A DNA stretch of 64,000 nt from Acidobacteriota bacterium (lineage in GTDB: Bacteria; Acidobacteriota; Blastocatellia; UBA7656), in the NCBI GenBank assembly GCA_040754075.1, contig JBFMDH010000016.1, positions 62,001 to 126,000 of the forward strand, written 5' to 3'. The notes beneath the pieces are model-generated. The model searched no databases and was not told the DNA's origin. It saw only the letters and a list, made by a program, of their open reading frames with translations. Shown piece by piece: positions 34,891 to 44,582 of the stretch. Both the position numbers and the translations under genes were made by a program. The first letter of the stretch is position 1, and the number at the start of each line of letters is the position of its first letter.

Positions 34891-35691
34891 TTATTTCTCA
34901 ACAACCGATTTGGGGTCGGGTTGCAAACCGGCATACTCTTTCATCTCCCAGTTGGTGCCTTCTTTGGAAGCGCGTTTTACGAGTCCCAGACCTTTAACGT
35001 AATAATCATAAACTTCGGCTTCTTTGATTTTTCTCGCGACGCGCCAGGCTTTAAAGGTTCCGGCGGGAGTTTTGATTTCCTCTTCGCCCTGCGATTCAAA
35101 GTTAATAATAATTGGTTCAGCCGGGTTCATCGGCGGTTGATCGCCAACGCTGATGGTCTGGGTAAATGATACTGTCCAGGTCGAACCTTTTTTCTCTAAG
35201 GCTGACGGGTCAACCAGCAAATAAGGCACGCCCCGGAATTTATGCTCAAAGACGGATGCCTGCCCCTGAATTTTATTTTCGGTCTTCTCCGATAGAATTT
35301 TAATACGTCCGTCCTCGCAGATATATTTTCGTGTCGATAATTCGTTTTTCTCGTAGCCGCCGCTTTTATCGACAATCTGGGTTCGTTCGATAAAAACCTT
35401 CTGTCCGTTTTCCTCGGCGGCGTCTGTGACCACCGTAACCTCTGCAACCAACGGGCTGGAATATTGCAGCGTGTATTTGACCGAGGTTCCGGGTCTCAAG
35501 GGAAAATAGGGATTGCAGGATTTGGAATTCGGGTCAAAGGATGAAGTATTTTTAACCGGCGTTATGTTCTCATTCAAAGAAGGGGTGCGACTATTGGAAT
35601 TAGTTGGCGTGGTATTTTTATTGACCGTATCATCGGCACAGGCGCTAAAAAACAGCGCGCCGAACAGTAATATAAAAAGCGTTTTTCGCAT
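34891..35691 (-). CDS. Lipoprotein of unknown function
   Basis: The 266-residue protein has a lipoprotein leader with lipobox F-S-A-C (C18) and an Asn/Thr/Ser-rich linker to about residue 55. The folded part is all-beta in character: 'YFPLRPGTSVKYTLQYSS', 'EKNELSTRKYICEDGRI', 'IKTPAGTFKAWRVARKI', 'DYYVKGLGLVKRAS'. The last segments resemble those of outer-membrane-associated beta-sheet proteins that measure cleavage or turnover of substrates (DUF3108-like pattern). No enzyme motif is seen. It is monocistronic, ended by the terminator at 34852-34881. Confidence 0.75.
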   Translation of the reverse strand: MRKTLFILLFGALFFSACADDTVNKNTTPTNSNSRTPSLNENITPVKNTSSFDPNSKSCNPYFPLRPGTSVKYTLQYSSPLVAEVTVVTDAAEENGQKVFIERTQIVDKSGGYEKNELSTRKYICEDGRIKILSEKTENKIQGQASVFEHKFRGVPYLLVDPSALEKKGSTWTVSFTQTISVGDQPPMNPAEPIIINFESQGEEEIKTPAGTFKAWRVARKIKEAEVYDYYVKGLGLVKRASKEGTNWEMKEYAGLQPDPKSVVEK

Positions 35692-35869
35692 TAAAGAGCA
35701 TTCCTTTCAATTGGTAAAAATCTGGTCATAGCGGTCACGATAATTAAACAAAGTTATTAACATCTTCATCAATCGCTTGGCAAGCAAGCCGCCAGCCTCT
35801 TTGATAAAGCGGTGAGCGGTGTTATAAAACTTCGGCGCGCGCGCTATTTCAACTGCGACTGCAAACTTG

Positions 35870-36781
35870 ATGACTCGCTCTCAATCCTCAGACCAAACTC
35901 CGAACCCTTCCGGCGCGATGGTGTTTATCGCGATGAGTCTGGGAATGGTGTCACTGTCGTTCGCTTCAATTTTTATTACACACCTGGAACGCTCGGAAGT
36001 TCCACCATTAATCATCGCCTTTTATCGAATGGCAATCGCCACCCTGCTGTTGTTTCCGGCGGCAGTGGCTTGCAAACGTCAGGAACTGGCGACATTGACG
36101 CGCAAAGATATTTTATGGCTTATCGTCAGCGGCTTGTTTCTGGCGCTGCATTTCGGCGCGTGGATTACCTCACTCAAATATATTTCGATTGCCGCATCCG
36201 CAGTGCTGGTCAATACTCATCCGTTTTTCGTGGTGATTGCGGCTTTGCTCTTTTTAAAAGAAAAGCCCAACCGATTCAGTTTAATGGGCACCAGCATCGG
36301 TTTAATCGGCATGTTGGTCATTGCCTGGAATAGTCTGGCGGATGCCGAGTTCGCTTTAAAAGGAAATTTGCTGGCGGTACTCGGCGCGCTGGCGGTTGTC
36401 GGGTATTTCATCATCGGGCGCAAGGTGCGCGAAGGTGTGAGCCTCTTAGGTTATGTCACGCCGGTTTATGCGGCGTGTTCGGCGTTTTTATTGATTTGGG
36501 CAAGCTCACTCGGCAATTCGCTTTATCCTTATCCGGCGAGTTCCTGGGGCTATTTTTTTGCCTTGGCGATTGTGCCGACGATCTTAGGGCACACGGTTTT
36601 TAACTGGGCATTGAAACACGTCAGACCCGCAACCGTGTCACTGGCGTTTTTAGGTGAACCGGTCATCGCTTCGATACTGGCGTATTTCTTTTTCAACCAA
36701 CGCCCGACGCTTTCAATATTGGCGGGCGGTCTGTTGGTGCTTGCCGGTGTCTGGTTGACGATGCAACGCTCTAACTCATAA
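35870..36781 (+). CDS. DMT-superfamily (EamA) transporter
   Basis: The protein of about 303 residues has ten predicted membrane helices in two EamA repeats (about 15-140 and 160-300), with 'AIVPTILGHTVFNWALKHVRPATVSL' (quoted as PTILGHTVFNWAL) and 'EPVIASILAYFFF' typical of the second repeat. These carriers export or exchange amino acids and other metabolites. The ATG at 35870 follows an in-frame TTG. The substrate cannot be predicted. Confidence 0.88.
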   Translation: MTRSQSSDQTPNPSGAMVFIAMSLGMVSLSFASIFITHLERSEVPPLIIAFYRMAIATLLLFPAAVACKRQELATLTRKDILWLIVSGLFLALHFGAWITSLKYISIAASAVLVNTHPFFVVIAALLFLKEKPNRFSLMGTSIGLIGMLVIAWNSLADAEFALKGNLLAVLGALAVVGYFIIGRKVREGVSLLGYVTPVYAACSAFLLIWASSLGNSLYPYPASSWGYFFALAIVPTILGHTVFNWALKHVRPATVSLAFLGEPVIASILAYFFFNQRPTLSILAGGLLVLAGVWLTMQRSNS

Positions 36782-36819
36782 GCTGAAAAATCAAATTCGC
36801 GTGACTTGAGGACATTAAA

Positions 36820-37005
36820 ATGGCATCTGAAGATTTGACTAAATTACACGAAGTTTTGCGTTCGACGATTATCGAAGTCGAAATCGCCCTGGATACAGCG
36901 ACCTACCCGGACTGGGCGGATACCAAAGAGAACCTGCTCAAAGCGGTTGAGTTGGTTCGCAAACTCGAACGCGATCAGATGTGGTCGCGGTTGTCGAAAA
37001 AGTAG
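36820..37005 (+). CDS. Small conserved helical protein
   Basis: 61 residues, acidic N-terminus and one long amphipathic helix region ('LHEVLRSTIIEVEIALD', 'LLKAVELVRKLERDQMW'). A GAGG site precedes the ATG. It lies 12 bases upstream of the pyroglutamyl-peptidase start and is probably in the same transcript. Function unknown. Confidence 0.6.
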   Translation: MASEDLTKLHEVLRSTIIEVEIALDTATYPDWADTKENLLKAVELVRKLERDQMWSRLSKK

Positions 37006-37017
37006 AAAATGGAATTT

Positions 37018-37635
37018 ATGAAAAAAGTTTTACTGACAGCATTTGAAGCTTTTGACGGAGAGACGATCAACCCTTCGATGGAGGCTTTGCTGGCGATTAA
37101 AAAAATCAGTTTCGATGGCGTCACAATTGATGTGTTGGAACTGCCGGTTGATCGCTTCGTGGCGCTTGCGATGGTCTTGGAGCGATTACGAGAAACCCGT
37201 CCTGATGTTGTCATCATGTTGGGTGAAGCCGGGCGGCGGTATCGCGTGACGCCTGAACGTGTGGCGATTAACGTAGATGATTTTCGCATTCCCGATAATG
37301 TCGGCAACCAACCGAAAGGCGAAGCGATAGTCGAAGGCGCACCCGTCGCCTATTTTTCGACGCTGCCGATTTATGAAATTGTTGATGGGTTGAAAGCGGT
37401 CAATATTCCGGCGGCGATTTCCAATTCGGCAGGAACTTATCTTTGCAACCGGATTTTTTATGCGGTGATGCATCATCTGGCGGAAAATCAATTGACCACC
37501 CGCGCCGGTTTCATTCATCTGCCCTACATTCACGAACAAGTGATCGACAAGAAATATGACTTTCCGAGCCTGTCACGCGAAACCGTCATCGCGGCGGTGC
37601 GAATCGCGATTGAAGCTTCAATTGCAAGGGAGTAG
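37018..37635 (+). CDS. pcp: Pyroglutamyl-peptidase I (peptidase family C15)
   Basis: It removes N-terminal pyroglutamate from peptides in the cytoplasm. The 205-residue protein has all three active-site regions: Glu in 'GEAGRRYRVTPERVAIN', Cys in 'ISNSAGTYLCN' and His in 'FIHLPY'. The N-terminus 'MKKVLLTAFEAFDGETINPS' is a variant of the usual TGFEPFGG-type motif. The ATG at 37018 is preferred to one at 37009, since it gives the standard N-terminus. Confidence 0.92.
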   Translation: MKKVLLTAFEAFDGETINPSMEALLAIKKISFDGVTIDVLELPVDRFVALAMVLERLRETRPDVVIMLGEAGRRYRVTPERVAINVDDFRIPDNVGNQPKGEAIVEGAPVAYFSTLPIYEIVDGLKAVNIPAAISNSAGTYLCNRIFYAVMHHLAENQLTTRAGFIHLPYIHEQVIDKKYDFPSLSRETVIAAVRIAIEASIARE

Positions 37636-37638
37636 CAA

Positions 37639-38085
37639 ATGAAAAGTATCACTGTCTTGTTAATAATGTTCTTGCTTGCTTCAGCTAGAGTAACCTTCTC
37701 CAACCAGGAAGATGAGCGGGTAATAAAAGCGTTGGAAAAAATTTCTAACATCACTCCAGAAGGTCGTGAAGTGTTAAAACAGGTTCATGAAATGAGACCT
37801 TTAATCAATGATTGCCCAGCGACAAAATCACTTATCGACATTGTACAGGAACACATTTCCAACAAAGGTGCGTACAATATCTTTCCGATAGGTTGGTATG
37901 CACAAAAGAAAAAAACTTCGGGCAATTGGAAAATAGCGCTCTACCACAAGGATTATCAGAAAAATTACCAGACTGCCGAGTGGGAATATAACCCCAAAAC
38001 AAAAGAACTTTACTCATTTGAATTTTTAAATGCGCCAACATTTTGGACTGAAGAAGGTAGAAAGAAACCTTGCGTGAATAGATAA
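37639..38085 (+). CDS. Secreted protein of unknown function
   Basis: The 148-residue protein has a signal peptide (about 1-21) and a mature domain with C-terminal pattern 'GWYAQKKKTSGNWKIALYHK', 'YQTAEWEYNPKTKELYSFEF'. This recalls small beta-sheet domains with an amyloid-precursor-like repeat. Two cysteines (in NDCPAT and KKPCVNR) could form a disulfide. Codons are visibly more A/T-rich than in pcp, three bases upstream, so it may be a later arrival. Family not recognised. Confidence 0.65.
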   Translation: MKSITVLLIMFLLASARVTFSNQEDERVIKALEKISNITPEGREVLKQVHEMRPLINDCPATKSLIDIVQEHISNKGAYNIFPIGWYAQKKKTSGNWKIALYHKDYQKNYQTAEWEYNPKTKELYSFEFLNAPTFWTEEGRKKPCVNR

Positions 38086-38289
38086 GTTCGCTCAGATAAA
38101 CAATCTTCAAGTTATCATTGAGCCTATTCAACTTCTTGACACTCCACGCATTTCAGGTTACCCCACCCCATCTATAAAAAATATTTTTCTATCAGTGATT
38201 GGATTCACCGAATTTTTGCGCGTTAGTTAAATGAAGGCTTTCGATGGTGAGCGGCAAATCATCATCCGATTTAGAAAGGAGAGTATTTT

Positions 38290-38733
38290 ATGGGTAGTAA
38301 ATTATTTAAAAAAATCTTCAGTTCCATAACCGTATTGAGCTTTGTATGGGCAATGGCAGCAACCACAACAATGGCGCAGGTGCAGGAGACTTGCACCGTC
38401 AACGTGCCTTTCCAGTTCTCCGTCGGCAAACGCGCGCTTCCGGCTGGCGAGTACACCATCAAAACCATTTCCGATACCAGTAAATTTCAAAAACTTTTAA
38501 TTACCAGTCGCGATGGCAAGACCAGCGTCATCGTGCCGACGCTTTCAACCCCGTCAGCGAAATATCGCGCAAAAACTCAGGTGAATTTTAATAAATATGC
38601 CGACCGGTATTTTCTGAGTTCGATTTCCAATTTTCAGAATGAAGTCGATTTGAAATTTCAGAAATCAAAAGCCGAAAAATCAATTTCACAAAATGCGGGG
38701 GCTACGGAAATCGTCACCGTCGCCAGCGAATAA
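38290..38733 (+). CDS. Small secreted beta-rich protein (acidobacterial type)
   Basis: The 147-residue protein has a signal peptide (about 1-29, ending T-M-A-Q) and a mature part with 'CTVNVPFQFSVGKRALPAGEYTI' (quoted as VPFQFSVGKRALPAGEYTI), 'KLLITSRDGKTSVIVPTL' and 'YFLSSISNF'. I know this pattern as a common short exported protein of Acidobacteriota; its function is not established. AAAGGAGAG precedes the ATG, and a strong terminator follows. Confidence 0.75.
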   Translation: MGSKLFKKIFSSITVLSFVWAMAATTTMAQVQETCTVNVPFQFSVGKRALPAGEYTIKTISDTSKFQKLLITSRDGKTSVIVPTLSTPSAKYRAKTQVNFNKYADRYFLSSISNFQNEVDLKFQKSKAEKSISQNAGATEIVTVASE

Positions 38734-38760
38734 AATTTCAATCACCGAAACCCACAAATG

Positions 38761-38797
38761 AAAAAGCGCGAGTGAGTTGCTCGCGCTTTTTCATTTT
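38761..38797 (+). terminator. Rho-independent terminator
   Basis: aaaaagcgcgag (38761-38772) and its complement (38780-38791) form a 12-bp stem with a 7-base loop, followed by a T-rich tract. It ends the secreted-protein gene. Confidence 0.9.
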
Positions 38798-38873
38798 TTG
38801 AATGCCGGTTTTTGACGGCGTGTGGTTAATTGAACCGGTAATCCCGCCTAGGCTTTAATCGATTGCGCGAATT

Positions 38874-39362
38874 TTATCCGAGATATTTTTTAATCTGATT
38901 TCTAAAGCCCGCATAATAAGCTGCGCCCCAGACGGGAGTTTTTTCAAAATAATAAAGCCCGTGACGCGGCGCATCGTAACAGACGCGCATTTCACCGGCT
39001 GACCAGTGTTTTGGCGGGTCTTCGGTCTTGAGGATTTGCGCCGTCATATCATCGACGTTATGCGAAATCGCTACTGCAAAACACCAGACGCTTTCAAAAA
39101 ATCCGCAAGGCAGCGGATTGGTCTTCAATTTCATCGCGTGATTGAAAGCATCTGCGGAAAATCGGCGAATTAAATTGGCATCGGTGTAATCGAATTCATG
39201 AAAGATGAAAAAGGTTTCTGCGTTGCCGAACTTCGAGAGTTCAAACCCTGAACGATGCGCCACCATTTTAAAGGTGTTATCGGGTAAAAATGTAAACCTG
39301 TCGGCTTGCAGTCGTTGAATTGCGGTCTGCACCCAGTAATCTTTTCGCGGTGTGTAATCCAT
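38874..39362 (-). CDS. Conserved hypothetical protein
   Basis: The 162-residue soluble protein has no signal peptide. It has a regular N-terminus ('DYWVQTAIQRLQADRFTFLPDN'; quoted as YWVQTAIQRLQADRF), an aromatic middle ('FFIFHEFDYTDANLI'), and a conserved-looking 'CGFFESVWCFAVAISHNVDD'. The family is not recognised. It follows the PQQ dehydrogenase by 40 bases on the same strand and may be co-transcribed. Confidence 0.6.
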   Translation of the reverse strand: MDYTPRKDYWVQTAIQRLQADRFTFLPDNTFKMVAHRSGFELSKFGNAETFFIFHEFDYTDANLIRRFSADAFNHAMKLKTNPLPCGFFESVWCFAVAISHNVDDMTAQILKTEDPPKHWSAGEMRVCYDAPRHGLYYFEKTPVWGAAYYAGFRNQIKKYLG

Positions 39363-39402
39363 TTCCTTCTCCCTGAAAAATCAAAATTTAAATGCAAAAA
39401 AT

Positions 39403-41547
39403 TTATTGCGAGTTTTTCGGCAATGCGAATGCAACATAAGTTCCGCCCGCCGGGTCTTTTGATTTGCCGCCACCCGCGGCAATTACGATGAACTGTCTGC
39501 CATTCACTTCATAGGTCGCGGGGGTGGCGTTACCGGCAGCAGGCAGCAGGGTTTCCCACAACAGTTTGCCAGTGATTTTATCGAAGACGCGGAATTTTTT
39601 GTCGTAATTGGTCGCGCCGATAAATAACAAGCCATTTGCCGTGACAATCGCGCCGCCATAATTTTCGCTGCCGGTATTTTTCATTCCCCTTGCCACCAGT
39701 TCAGGATATTCGCCCAAAGGAATCTGCCAGACGATTTTTCCGGCGTTCAAGTCAATCGCGGTCAAGGTGCCCCAGGGCGGTTCGACCGCAGGATAGCCAT
39801 CGGGGTCTAAAAATTTGTTGTAGCCATCAATCGTATATTTCAAATCAATCGGCGAAGGCGCAACCTGATACGCAATGCCTTCACGATTTTCGCCGGTCGC
39901 AAGGTAATGTGTGATGGCTTGAATCGCATTTTCACCGAGGCGCGCAAATCCCGGCATGCGTCCCGCGCCTTTGCTGATAACCTTGGCGATTTCCGCTTCC
40001 TGATATTTTTTGTTGATGCTGATGAGAGAAGGGAATTCGGGAGGCGTGCCGCGCAAATCGCTGCGGTGACAACTGGCACAATTGCTTTCGTATAAATTTT
40101 TCGCGCTGGTGACTGTTTGCGGACGTCGCTTCTCGACCAATCGTAAAATCCAAGGCATTTCGTTGGCGTTCACATAAAGCCAGTTGGTTTCGGGATCGAA
40201 TGCCGCGCCGCCCCATTCCGCGCCGCCATCAAACCCCGGAAAGACGATGGTGCCGGCAAAACTCGGCGGTTCAAATTGCCCGCGACTGCGGAGATTGCGA
40301 AAGCGTTCAAGCGCCGCCGCGTGGGCTTCGGGAGTGCGGCGCGTGAGCATCTCTTCGGTGAGTTGTTGTCTCGAAAACGGTGGCGGCGTGATGGGCAACG
40401 GTTGTGTCTCAGCGAGTTTTTCGCCATCAGCGCCTGCGGTTGATACTTTGCGATATTCAATCGGGAAAAGCGGCTTGCCGGTGGCGCGTTCAAAAACAAA
40501 GAGGTGTCCCGATTTGGTGATTTGCGCGACCGCGTCAATCATGCGCCCGTGGCGTTTGACGCGCACCAGACTCGGCGCGCTCGGCAAATCTCTATCCCAG
40601 ACATCGTGTTTAACGAATTGAAAATGCCAGAGGCGTTTGCCGGTTGATGCATTCAAACAGATGAGCGAATTGGCGAACAGATTATCGCCGTGCCGGTTGG
40701 CTCCGTAAAAATCGAATGCCGCCGAACCCGTAGGCACGAAGACCAAGCCGCGCGCTTCGTCCAATGTCATGCCGCACCAGTTGTTCGCGCCGCCGATATA
40801 TTGATAAGCATCTTTGGGCCAGGTTTGATAACCATATTCGCCGGGTTGCGGAATGGTGTGAAAAATCCATTGCAGATTGCCGGTGCGCGTATCGTAAGCG
40901 CGAATATGACCGGGCGCGGCGGGCAAGCCTTCGCTGACGAGGCTGCCGATAATCAACAGGTTTCTATAAATCACGCCGGGGGTGGTGAGGGTGATGGCGA
41001 GATTGGTCTCCTGGTCGCGTCCAAGCCCGGCGCGTAAATCGATGCGCCCCTTACTGCCGAACGCTTGCGCAGGTTTTCCGGTTTTCGCATCCAGCGCATA
41101 AAGCCAGTTTCGATAGCCAAAAAAAATCCGTTTGGTTTCGCCGCTTTGCCAGTAATTCAAACCGCGATTGCGCATTTTGCCGACCGGTTTTTTCTCTTCG
41201 TTGGGGTCGAAACTCCAGAGCAAGTTGCCGGTCTCGGCATCAAGCGCAATGACGCGAACTTTGGGCGTGGTCGCGTACATCACGCCATCAACAATAATCG
41301 GATTGCACTGCATCTCGGAACCCGCGAAGGCATCGCCCGTGTCATACGTCCAGGCGACTTCGAGTTTGTTTAGGTTGTCGCGAGTGATTTGGTCGAGCGT
41401 CGAGTAATGAATATTTTCCGCGCCGCCACCAAACGTTTTCCATTCGCGATATTTTTTAGCGGATGGTTTTTGTGCTGCGGAAGTGAAGGAAGAATACAGA
41501 GAAAACAAAACTAAAAAAATTGCGAAGACCAATTTCCATTGTTTCAT
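39403..41547 (-). CDS. Periplasmic PQQ-dependent dehydrogenase with a cytochrome c domain
   Basis: The ATG at 41547 gives a proper signal peptide ([15 protein letters not shown] ... SAAQ), about 714 residues in total. The sequence is a PQQ beta-propeller of the glucose/alcohol dehydrogenase type: '[19 protein letters not shown]', '[13 protein letters not shown]'-like Trp docking strand, '[14 protein letters not shown]', and the C-terminal '[26 protein letters not shown]' (quoted as [17 protein letters not shown]). A haem c site ([10 protein letters not shown]) lies inside the second half, between propeller blades. It would oxidise sugars or alcohols in the periplasm and pass electrons to the haem. 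PQQ synthesis genes are not in the window. Confidence 0.9.
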   Translation of the reverse strand: MKQWKLVFAIFLVLFSLYSSFTSAAQKPSAKKYREWKTFGGGAENIHYSTLDQITRDNLNKLEVAWTYDTGDAFAGSEMQCNPIIVDGVMYATTPKVRVIALDAETGNLLWSFDPNEEKKPVGKMRNRGLNYWQSGETKRIFFGYRNWLYALDAKTGKPAQAFGSKGRIDLRAGLGRDQETNLAITLTTPGVIYRNLLIIGSLVSEGLPAAPGHIRAYDTRTGNLQWIFHTIPQPGEYGYQTWPKDAYQYIGGANNWCGMTLDEARGLVFVPTGSAAFDFYGANRHGDNLFANSLICLNASTGKRLWHFQFVKHDVWDRDLPSAPSLVRVKRHGRMIDAVAQITKSGHLFVFERATGKPLFPIEYRKVSTAGADGEKLAETQPLPITPPPFSRQQLTEEMLTRRTPEAHAAALERFRNLRSRGQFEPPSFAGTIVFPGFDGGAEWGGAAFDPETNWLYVNANEMPWILRLVEKRRPQTVTSAKNLYESNCASCHRSDLRGTPPEFPSLISINKKYQEAEIAKVISKGAGRMPGFARLGENAIQAITHYLATGENREGIAYQVAPSPIDLKYTIDGYNKFLDPDGYPAVEPPWGTLTAIDLNAGKIVWQIPLGEYPELVARGMKNTGSENYGGAIVTANGLLFIGATNYDKKFRVFDKITGKLLWETLLPAAGNATPATYEVNGRQFIVIAAGGGKSKDPAGGTYVAFALPKNSQ

Positions 41548-41648
41548 AAATTCAAACCTGGTTTGAAATTTTTGGACGGTGACTTCCAGCAAATTTGTTC
41601 AACTTCATTTGTCTGATGGAAAATCATCGGGCTGGTCTTGCAATTCTG

Positions 41649-41761
41649 ATTTCCCAGCGGATGCGGCGGATGGCGCGGATAAGAACGGATTTTTATGAAC
41701 TACAGCTATGCGCAACTGGTAAACCTTTATTCGCTCAAATCCGCCGCATCCGCTGGGAAAT
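41649..41761. repeat. Perfect 23-bp inverted repeat
   Basis: atttcccagcggatgcgg... at 41649-41671 and the exact complement at 41739-41761, separated by 67 bases that themselves contain 'gcggat' units. It fills most of the space between serA and the PQQ dehydrogenase gene. Confidence 0.75.
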
Positions 41762-41817
41762 TGACCTTGATAAAGCGCCCGATGATTTTCCGTACCAACC
41801 TGATAGCCAAAGAGAAT

Positions 41818-43398
41818 TTATAACTTTACCTGTTGAACCGAAATCACATTGGGCAATGCTTCTAAACCGCTTAACTGCGCTTCGCTCATCGCTTCGTCAA
41901 TTTGAATCAATGCGAGCGCGTTTTCACCAACCACTTTGCGACCGAGATACAACCGCCCGATGTTGATGTTCTGGCTGCCAATGTAAGATGCGATGTTGCC
42001 AAGCACGCCCGGCACGTCGCGATTGAATAAAAACAAAATCACGCCTCGCGGAATGGCTTCGAGATTGAATCCATTGACGCGAACAATTCGCGCATCACTG
42101 CGTCCGAAGAGTGCGCCTGCGACTTCGCTTTCCTGTTTAGTGGTGACGGCGCGCACGCGAATCATGCTGGCGAAATCGCGCGCCTTTCTTGAAAGCGATT
42201 CGCGCACCTTGATGCCGCGCTCTTCGGCAACCAGGGCGGCATTGACCATATTGACGCGGGTGATGACCGGCGATAGAAAGCCCGCAAGAATCGCTTGAGT
42301 AATCGGCTTCACATCGTAATCGGCAACATCGCCGGAATATTCGATTTCAACTTCCTGCAAATCGTGCCCGAATACCTGCCCTTGAAATGAGCCGAGCTTT
42401 TCACCAAGTGTGATGTATGGGCCGATGACTGCCATGAGTTCCGCGCTCACCGCCGGCATATTGACTGCGCCGCGCACCGCACCGCTTTGCAGATAATCGC
42501 TGACCTGTTCGGCGATGATGGTTGCCACCCCGAGCTGCGCCTCCTGAGTTGATGCGCCGAGGTGCGGTGTGCAAATCACTTTATCGAGCGCAAGCAACGG
42601 ATTATCGGCATTGATGGGTTCCTGTTCAAAAACATCGAGCGCCGCGCCCGCGACTTTGCCCGCTTGAACGGCTTCGGCGAGCGCCAGTTCATCGACGAGA
42701 CCGCCGCGCGCGCAATTGATGATGCGCACACCATCTTTCATCCTGGCAATCGAAGCGGCATTGATGATGCCGCGGGTTTCTTCGGTGAGCGGCGTGTGCA
42801 GAGTGATGAAATCGGCGCGCGCATAAATTTCATCAAGGGTTGACATTTCTATTCCCAGTTCGCGAGCGGCTTCTTTAGTGAAGTACGGGTCAAAGGCGAG
42901 CACCGTCATTCCGAAAGCGCGGGCGCGATTAGCAACGGTTGAGCCGATGCGCCCAAGCCCGATGATGCCAAGGGTTTTGCTTAAAAGTTCAACCCCTAAA
43001 AATTTATTCTTTTCCCACTTGCCCGATTTGGTCGAGGCGACGGCTTGGGGAATCCGCCTGGCGAGCGCCATCAGCATTGCCCAGGTATGTTCAGCGGTGG
43101 TCACCGTGTTACCCGCAGCGGCGTTCATGACGACGATGCCGCGCCGGGTGGCGGCGGCTACGTCAATGTTATCAACGCCGGTGCCGGCGCGACCGATGAC
43201 CCGCATTTTTGCGGCGCGTTCGATTAATTCGCGAGTGACCTGGGTCTTTGAGCGCACGATTAAGCCATCGTAATCGCCAATGATTTCGGCGATTTCGCCG
43301 GGCTTGATGTTGGGACGTTCATCAACGGTAACATTTTCAAGAGCCGCTAAAATCTCGACTCCGGTTTTTTCCAATCCATCACACACCAGTATTTTCAT
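41818..43398 (-). CDS. serA: D-3-phosphoglycerate dehydrogenase
   Basis: First step of serine synthesis: NAD-dependent oxidation of 3-phosphoglycerate. The 526-residue protein has the long (type 1) architecture: substrate domain, NAD domain ('GRAGTGVDNIDV', 'GLGRIGSTVANRA'), catalytic 'INCARGGLVDE' and 'CTPHLGASTQEAQ', then an allosteric substrate-binding domain and a C-terminal ACT domain ('NRDVPGVLGNIASYIGSQNINIG', quoted as DVPGVLGNIASYIG). Feedback control by serine through the ACT domain is the family expectation. It appears monocistronic. Confidence 0.95.
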   Translation of the reverse strand: MKILVCDGLEKTGVEILAALENVTVDERPNIKPGEIAEIIGDYDGLIVRSKTQVTRELIERAAKMRVIGRAGTGVDNIDVAAATRRGIVVMNAAAGNTVTTAEHTWAMLMALARRIPQAVASTKSGKWEKNKFLGVELLSKTLGIIGLGRIGSTVANRARAFGMTVLAFDPYFTKEAARELGIEMSTLDEIYARADFITLHTPLTEETRGIINAASIARMKDGVRIINCARGGLVDELALAEAVQAGKVAGAALDVFEQEPINADNPLLALDKVICTPHLGASTQEAQLGVATIIAEQVSDYLQSGAVRGAVNMPAVSAELMAVIGPYITLGEKLGSFQGQVFGHDLQEVEIEYSGDVADYDVKPITQAILAGFLSPVITRVNMVNAALVAEERGIKVRESLSRKARDFASMIRVRAVTTKQESEVAGALFGRSDARIVRVNGFNLEAIPRGVILFLFNRDVPGVLGNIASYIGSQNINIGRLYLGRKVVGENALALIQIDEAMSEAQLSGLEALPNVISVQQVKL

Positions 43399-43797
43399 AT
43401 CAGTTCTCGGCTATCTATGGGTTTTAGTTTGTAAAGCGACGCATAGTTTAGTTGAACAAGCGGTTTATGACCTGAAAATTGAAAAGCCGTCAAGCCTGCC
43501 GCTCTCCTCAAGTTGAGCAAGCGGTCTATGACCGCGCATTCGTTTTACATTCAATGGTCATACACCTGCGAACACCATTTATGATTCGTTTTAAACTTGG
43601 CATTGTAACGGTTGGCGAAAGCGTCGGCAAAGCGCGGCGAGAAATGTAAGAAAAGAAAAATTTATTTGCCGATTAATGAATTTCTACAATGGGCATCTGA
43701 TGTATTGATAGGCTGGGTATCCAAAGTACCTAAAGTGAGCAGTGATTTTGATGAGCCTTCGCAAATTCATAGCATAGGTTTTCCAAGTGCAAATTAA
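43399..43797. other. Intergenic region upstream of serA
   Basis: About 400 bases. It holds two copies of the 22-26-bp dispersed repeat (43451-43537). A plus-strand frame of 61 codons near 43612 is not convincing. A promoter for serA should lie here, but I cannot place it with confidence. Confidence 0.4.
43451..43537 (+). repeat. Copies 2 and 3 of a dispersed repeat
   Basis: gttgaacaagcggtttat... (43451-43472) and gttgagcaagcggtctat... (43512-43537) differ by two bases over the shared 22. The second copy matches the copy at 2922-2947 (minus strand) over 26 positions with two differences. Confidence 0.65.
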
Positions 43798-44301
43798 TTA
43801 ATATTTTGGAGAGGAAAGTATAGTGGATAGCAAATCTCGCCCTCCTGAAATAAAGACCCCGATACCCATAACCGTCAGCAACCATTTGACGATACCGGTT
43901 TTTACCAATGCAAAACCTGTTGGTTGCCGAAGCCAAATAAAGACTTCTGGTAATAAATAAGCTAGAAATACACCATAAGTAATTCCCATTACTGCATGAG
44001 TTATCCGCTCTCCGGCAGGAAGTTTTCGAGTGCAATCCTCCTCGACAAAATCCCAAAGTGTGATAATGATTTCAGCCAAAAGCAGGAGGATGAGAAGCCA
44101 GGCAAATTTTCCATTCCAAGCAACCCAGCCAAGGGTGCAGAAAACGATGGCGTAAATAAAATCTCTTGCTGAATGAAGCCACAATTCGACCTTTGCTTCC
44201 GCTTTAGATGGGAGCCGTGCTATTAGCTCGTGGTAATAAATTGTGTCAAAGGCTCCTAATACTCCTTGTAGAGCCAAGATATATAACCCTAATTCAAACA
44301 T
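43798..44301 (-). CDS. Conserved integral membrane protein
   Basis: The 167-residue protein has about five membrane helices. The conserved part is 'ARDFIYAIVFCTLGWVAWNG' and 'IIITLWDFVEEDCTRKLPAGERITHAVMG' (quoted as ITLWDFVEEDCTRKLPAGER). I know the pattern as an uncharacterised bacterial membrane family but cannot name it. It is in the accessory block next to the Rhs region. Confidence 0.7.
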   Translation of the reverse strand: MFELGLYILALQGVLGAFDTIYYHELIARLPSKAEAKVELWLHSARDFIYAIVFCTLGWVAWNGKFAWLLILLLLAEIIITLWDFVEEDCTRKLPAGERITHAVMGITYGVFLAYLLPEVFIWLRQPTGFALVKTGIVKWLLTVMGIGVFISGGRDLLSTILSSPKY

Positions 44302-44326
44302 CGAAAAGTTATCCTATTCAAAAACG

Positions 44327-44486
44327 GGGTTGTAACAAAGTCTGGGGCAAATCCAAAAGTACTTCTCTATGAGGAATCAGAAAACTTTTTAACTGGGAAT
44401 GCGGACGTCCACGTCCGCAGCCGTGAAGTCGGCGGAGGTGGACGTCCGCGTTCCCAGTATCACGGCTTCCGACTTTGTTACAGCCC
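44327..44486. repeat. MITE-like nested palindrome, about 160 bp
   Basis: The outer ends gggttgtaacaaagtc (44328-44343) and its complement at 44471-44486 match at 15 of 16 bases. An inner pair, actgggaatgcggacgtcc... (44392-44412) and 44438-44458, matches at 20 of 21. No coding frame lies inside. The shape, short length and clean ends suggest a non-autonomous mobile element or repeat-family member. Confidence 0.75.
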
Positions 44487-44582
44487 TGATTCAAAAATGG
44501 GCAAAAGAGAGTACACCCGGAAAAGCAATTGCTGTGAGAATCAACCTCAAAACCTTTTAATAATGAGATAGTGCTCTCCTTC

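Noticed and set aside
43612-43797. A 61-codon plus-strand frame
   Set aside because: Convergent with the membrane-protein gene, basic and unstructured, with no family resemblance.
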